From Staphylococcus shinii (GTDB taxonomy: Bacteria > Bacillota > Bacilli > Staphylococcales > Staphylococcaceae), in NCBI RefSeq assembly GCF_017583065.1, contig NZ_JAGEVL010000003.1:248001-312000 (forward strand): DNA of 64,000 nt, read 5' to 3'. Position numbers and translations under genes: made by a program. The notes under the pieces are model-generated. The model was given only the letters and a program-made list of their open reading frames with translations. It had not been told where the DNA came from and did not search any database. The number at the start of each line of letters is the position of its first letter. The first letter of the stretch is position 1. This document shows positions 61,443 to 64,000 of the stretch, one piece after another.

Positions 61443-62216
61443 ATGCATAATCACCTACAACCAGAAATTATTTATTTTGAAGTGCTTACCGTGTGTTTTT
61501 TAGTTTTATTTTTTCTTCTCTATTTCTTTGCTGCAATAATAACTAATAAAAAATTTAGCAAATGGCCATGGCATCGTTATGTCTTTTGGAGTTTAGGTAT
61601 TTTTTGTATAGGTACTGCTTTGGCAGGACCGTTAGCATCTTATGCTCACATGAGCTTTATTGGTCATATGATTGGACACCTATTACTCGGTATGCTCAGT
61701 CCGCTTCTCTTAGCACTTGCTAAGCCTATGACACTGTTACTACGATCACTGAACGTGCCAACTGCCAGAAGCCTTACATCTATATTAAAAAGCCGCTTAT
61801 TAAAATTTTTAACTCATCCTATTACAGCTACTACACTCAATATTGGTGGGTTATGGTTACTTTATACCACACCGCTTTTTCATTTAATGCATCAATCTAT
61901 ATTTCTCTATGCATTTGTGCACTTGCATGTATTTTTGGCAGGTTATCTATTCACTATTTCTATTATTTATTTAGATATAACGCCTCATCAATATAGTCAC
62001 TTATATCGTTCTTTGATATTGATTATAGCTCTAGCAGCCCATAAAATTTTATCTAAATATATTTATGCTTTCCCAACATCCGGCGTACCTAGACCAGAAG
62101 CAGAAGCGGGAAGCATATGGATGTATTATGGTGGTGATATTGTTGATTTAGTATTAATTATTATTCTTTGTTATCAATGGTATAAAGCAACAACGCCACG
62201 TGCTACAACGTCTTGA
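61443..62216 (+). CDS. ctaG: CtaG-type cytochrome c oxidase assembly protein
   Basis: 257 residues with about seven membrane helices, of the Caa3_CtaG family. Landmarks are LAGPLASYAHMSFIGHMIGHLLLGMLSP, PLFHLMHQSIFLY, HLHVFLAGYLF and AAHKILSKY, all with histidines at membrane faces. In Bacillus CtaG helps form the copper centre of caa3 oxidase. It is coupled to DUF2243 upstream and has no oxidase genes nearby, so its partner oxidase, if any, is elsewhere. Confidence 0.85.
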   Translation: MHNHLQPEIIYFEVLTVCFLVLFFLLYFFAAIITNKKFSKWPWHRYVFWSLGIFCIGTALAGPLASYAHMSFIGHMIGHLLLGMLSPLLLALAKPMTLLLRSLNVPTARSLTSILKSRLLKFLTHPITATTLNIGGLWLLYTTPLFHLMHQSIFLYAFVHLHVFLAGYLFTISIIYLDITPHQYSHLYRSLILIIALAAHKILSKYIYAFPTSGVPRPEAEAGSIWMYYGGDIVDLVLIIILCYQWYKATTPRATTS

Positions 62217-62307
62217 AAACCTTTTTAATTATGTAATTATATTAAAGAAATGAAATTATTAATTTATAACTTTTACATTTTTAAAACCAATATTATTTTA
62301 TTACTTA

Positions 62308-62868
62308 TCATTTAAAAATATAGATACTTATTAGTAAAATTATTAAAAATACACCTACAAATAATATAAAGCTATACAAAAATGTGGCTATATTTCTTAG
62401 TTTAGTAGTCTTGATTTCATTTGGGTCGTTACCTTTCATAAATGCGACGATACGGTCATAAGTTTGTATATTGTAAGATTTCTTCATAATATCTAATTTA
62501 ATAGAAGAAAACATACCGATACCTAATAATATAACTTCAATTATAATTCCTATTGATTCCCAATAATAAAGAGCTGGGCCAATTAAAATTGAAGCCATTA
62601 GCATTGGCCATATCATTAAATGTGTCCACAAGTTAAACCGGGCTTTTTTCAATTTTTGTTCCATAATCTCTACATCTCCTTTAACTAAAGCATCTAAAGA
62701 AACATCGAACAATGAACTAAGCATTAATAAATTATGCACGTCAGGATAACTCTTATCATTTTCCCAGTTTGATATTGTTTGTCGTGAAACATATAATTTA
62801 TTAGCTAAATCTTCTTGAGAGAGTTGGTCACGGCGACGGAAATATTTGATTTGATAACCTAAGTTCAT
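62308..62868 (-). CDS. XRE-family regulator with membrane C-terminus
   Basis: 186 residues: a helix-turn-helix at about 5-60 (LSQEDLANKLYVSRQTISNWENDKSYPD) followed by about three hydrophobic helices in residues 90-185. This layout is common in Firmicutes, where the membrane part may sense envelope or antimicrobial stress. AGAAGGAG precedes the ATG. No neighbouring target is evident. Confidence 0.82.
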   Translation of the reverse strand: MNLGYQIKYFRRRDQLSQEDLANKLYVSRQTISNWENDKSYPDVHNLLMLSSLFDVSLDALVKGDVEIMEQKLKKARFNLWTHLMIWPMLMASILIGPALYYWESIGIIIEVILLGIGMFSSIKLDIMKKSYNIQTYDRIVAFMKGNDPNEIKTTKLRNIATFLYSFILFVGVFLIILLISIYIFK

Positions 62869-63019
62869 TGCTTTTGCTCCTTCTATTAGAGATTAAGATA
62901 AAACACATTATTAGACTATCAAAGTTCTTTAATATCTGCATAATTTTCTTTGTCTAAATACTTTTACATCCTACTATAACAACTTTTTTAAACCTACCTC
63001 TAGACGGAACGACAAAAAA
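62869..63019. other. Non-coding gap
   Basis: This stretch contains the promoter region of the XRE gene. Nothing else was recognised before the terminator at 63020. Confidence 0.4.
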
Positions 63020-63058
63020 GGACGAGATTGAAACTAGTATAGTTTCATATCTCCGTCC
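63020..63058. terminator. Hairpin downstream of glpT
   Basis: GGACG-AGAT-TGAAACTA pairs with TAGTTTCA-TATCT-CCGTCC. It lies about 120 bases beyond the glpT stop on the minus strand. Confidence 0.6.
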
Positions 63059-63180
63059 TCATGATAATCATATATTTTCATATTAAGTAATCGTTTAACT
63101 TTTAAATTTTGATAACTGCATTCATTAATTTAAAATCCATTCACATCTATACAATTAAATTATTGATATAGCTAACTCAA

Positions 63181-64000
63181 TTAATGTAGTTCTTCTTGAC
63201 CACGTTTATTCCAAGTAAGTAAGAAACTGAGCATTGCTAATATACTAATCACTGTCAATAATACAAAACCAATATCCCAACCAAAATGTTGCACTACAAA
63301 ACCTAATACGATATTAGCCATCACAGCTCCAAATAAATAACCAAACAAGCCTGTTAAACCTGCTGCAGTTCCTGCTGCTTTCTTAGGAACATAATCCAAA
63401 GCTTGTAAGCCAATTAACATCACAGGTCCATATATAAGGAATCCAATGGCAACAAGTGAGACATTATCTAACCAAGCATTGCCTGGAGGATTTAACCAAT
63501 ATATAAGTACAAATATTGTTACACCTAACATAAAGAAGAACCCTGCTGGGCCACGGCGTCCCTTAAATAATTTATCAGATAAATAACCACATAATAATGT
63601 GCCTGGGATACCCGCCCATTCATATAGGAAGTAAGCCCAACCGGACTCACTTAGGTTAAACTGTTTCTCTTCACTTAAATATGTAGGCGCCCAATCTAAC
63701 ACACCATAACGTACAAAATAGACAAATATATTAGCAAAAGCAATTGCCCAAACCCATTTATTATTCAGAACATATTTGAATAAAATTTCTTTCGTAGTTA
63801 ATTCTGTTTCGAATGTTTGCTTAGATGATGTGGAATAATCATTATTATAATGTTCAATTGGTGGCAAACCTTGTGATTGAGGTGTATCTCTAATTAAACA
63901 GTATGAAATAATCGCAATAATGATAGCTAATATTGCTGGATAAATAAATACGCCTTCAAAACCTTTTAAGTAACCAAAATTATATAGTGCTGTCATGGAA
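63181..64000 (-). CDS. glpT: Glycerol-3-phosphate:phosphate antiporter GlpT (5' end beyond window)
   Basis: The C-terminal 273 residues of an organophosphate:phosphate antiporter of the MFS; the frame continues past the window edge. About six helices are visible, with GlpT-type sequence: FVYFVRYGVLDWAPTYLSE, AYFLYEWAGIPGTLLCGYLSD, FKGRRGPAGFFFM and ALDYVPKKAAGTAAGLTGLFGY. It imports glycerol-3-phosphate in exchange for phosphate and is also the usual fosfomycin entry route in staphylococci. UhpT is the alternative, but the motifs fit GlpT better. Confidence 0.86.
   Translation of the reverse strand, partial: SMTALYNFGYLKGFEGVFIYPAILAIIIAIISYCLIRDTPQSQGLPPIEHYNNDYSTSSKQTFETELTTKEILFKYVLNNKWVWAIAFANIFVYFVRYGVLDWAPTYLSEEKQFNLSESGWAYFLYEWAGIPGTLLCGYLSDKLFKGRRGPAGFFFMLGVTIFVLIYWLNPPGNAWLDNVSLVAIGFLIYGPVMLIGLQALDYVPKKAAGTAAGLTGLFGYLFGAVMANIVLGFVVQHFGWDIGFVLLTVISILAMLSFLLTWNKRGQEELH

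Noticed and set aside
1..64000. CRISPR arrays, tRNA or rRNA genes, SCC attachment site
   Set aside because: No regularly spaced repeats, no cloverleaf or rRNA sequence, and no rlmH or att-type end sequence were seen.

Overview
The window is low-GC Firmicute DNA that reads as a Staphylococcus chromosome. Supporting signs are a FhuD2-like lipoprotein with a Fur box, a NAD-dependent formate dehydrogenase of the staphylococcal type, a NorB-like exporter, TarS-like and TagF-like teichoic-acid enzymes, strong GGAGG ribosome sites and SigB-type promoters. The myo-inositol genes and the many accessory genes suggest a coagulase-negative species, perhaps of the saprophyticus/xylosus group; that placement is inference. 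No rRNA, tRNA or CRISPR was seen.

Layout. 1-5.1 kb: myo-inositol catabolism on the minus strand (iolT, iolD, iolH, and iolI cut by the window edge), with two near-identical cre/LacI-type operators before iolT and iolD. 5.7-8.3 kb: hydrolase, Old Yellow Enzyme reductase and ArsR regulator. 8.5-10.7 kb: a gene graveyard (serine resolvase, DUF418 membrane protein, IS1182-type transposase). 10.9-16.3 kb: amidohydrolase, NmrA-like protein, alpha/beta hydrolase and CocE/NonD hydrolase, with a divergent TetR regulator. 16.5-22.6 kb: acyltransferase, NorB-like exporter, HAD phosphatase, LysR regulator and a thioesterase with two small unknown genes. 22.9-32.1 kb: a cell-envelope polymer locus with an SGNH acyltransferase, a TarS-like glycosyltransferase, a protein carrying two glycerophosphotransferase domains and a GT2-glycerophosphotransferase fusion. 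32.4-35.0 kb: an unrecognised membrane pair, one member with a very long coiled coil. 35.4-40.8 kb: a C-A-T-C nonribosomal peptide synthetase with an SDR reductase. 41.2-45.5 kb: resolvase remnant, TetR/SDR divergent pair, APC permease and aldo/keto reductase. 45.6-48.8 kb: iron genes, including fhuD2-like and a feoB reduced to its C-terminus behind a Fur box, then a TipAL-type MerR regulator. 49.1-58.3 kb: a stress-type region with SDR, formate dehydrogenase, formaldehyde-dehydrogenase-like ADH, metallo-beta-lactamase-fold hydrolase, two paralogous membrane proteins (one interrupted), a CBS protein and a peroxiredoxin lacking its peroxidatic cysteine. 59-64 kb: sodium/solute symporter, DUF2243 and CtaG pair, XRE regulator and a partial glpT.

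How they work together. The iol genes import and begin degrading inositol, probably under catabolite control. The ADH and formate dehydrogenase would together oxidise formaldehyde to CO2. Several 50-57 kb genes have SigB-like promoters and look like one general-stress neighbourhood. The 23-32 kb genes probably build or decorate a glycerol-phosphate polymer. The best candidates for something undescribed are the coiled-coil pair at 32.4-35.0 kb, the minimal synthetase ending in a condensation domain, the double glycerophosphotransferase, the Cys-less peroxiredoxin and the paralogous stress membrane proteins. Decay is frequent, which points to recent genome reduction or niche change.
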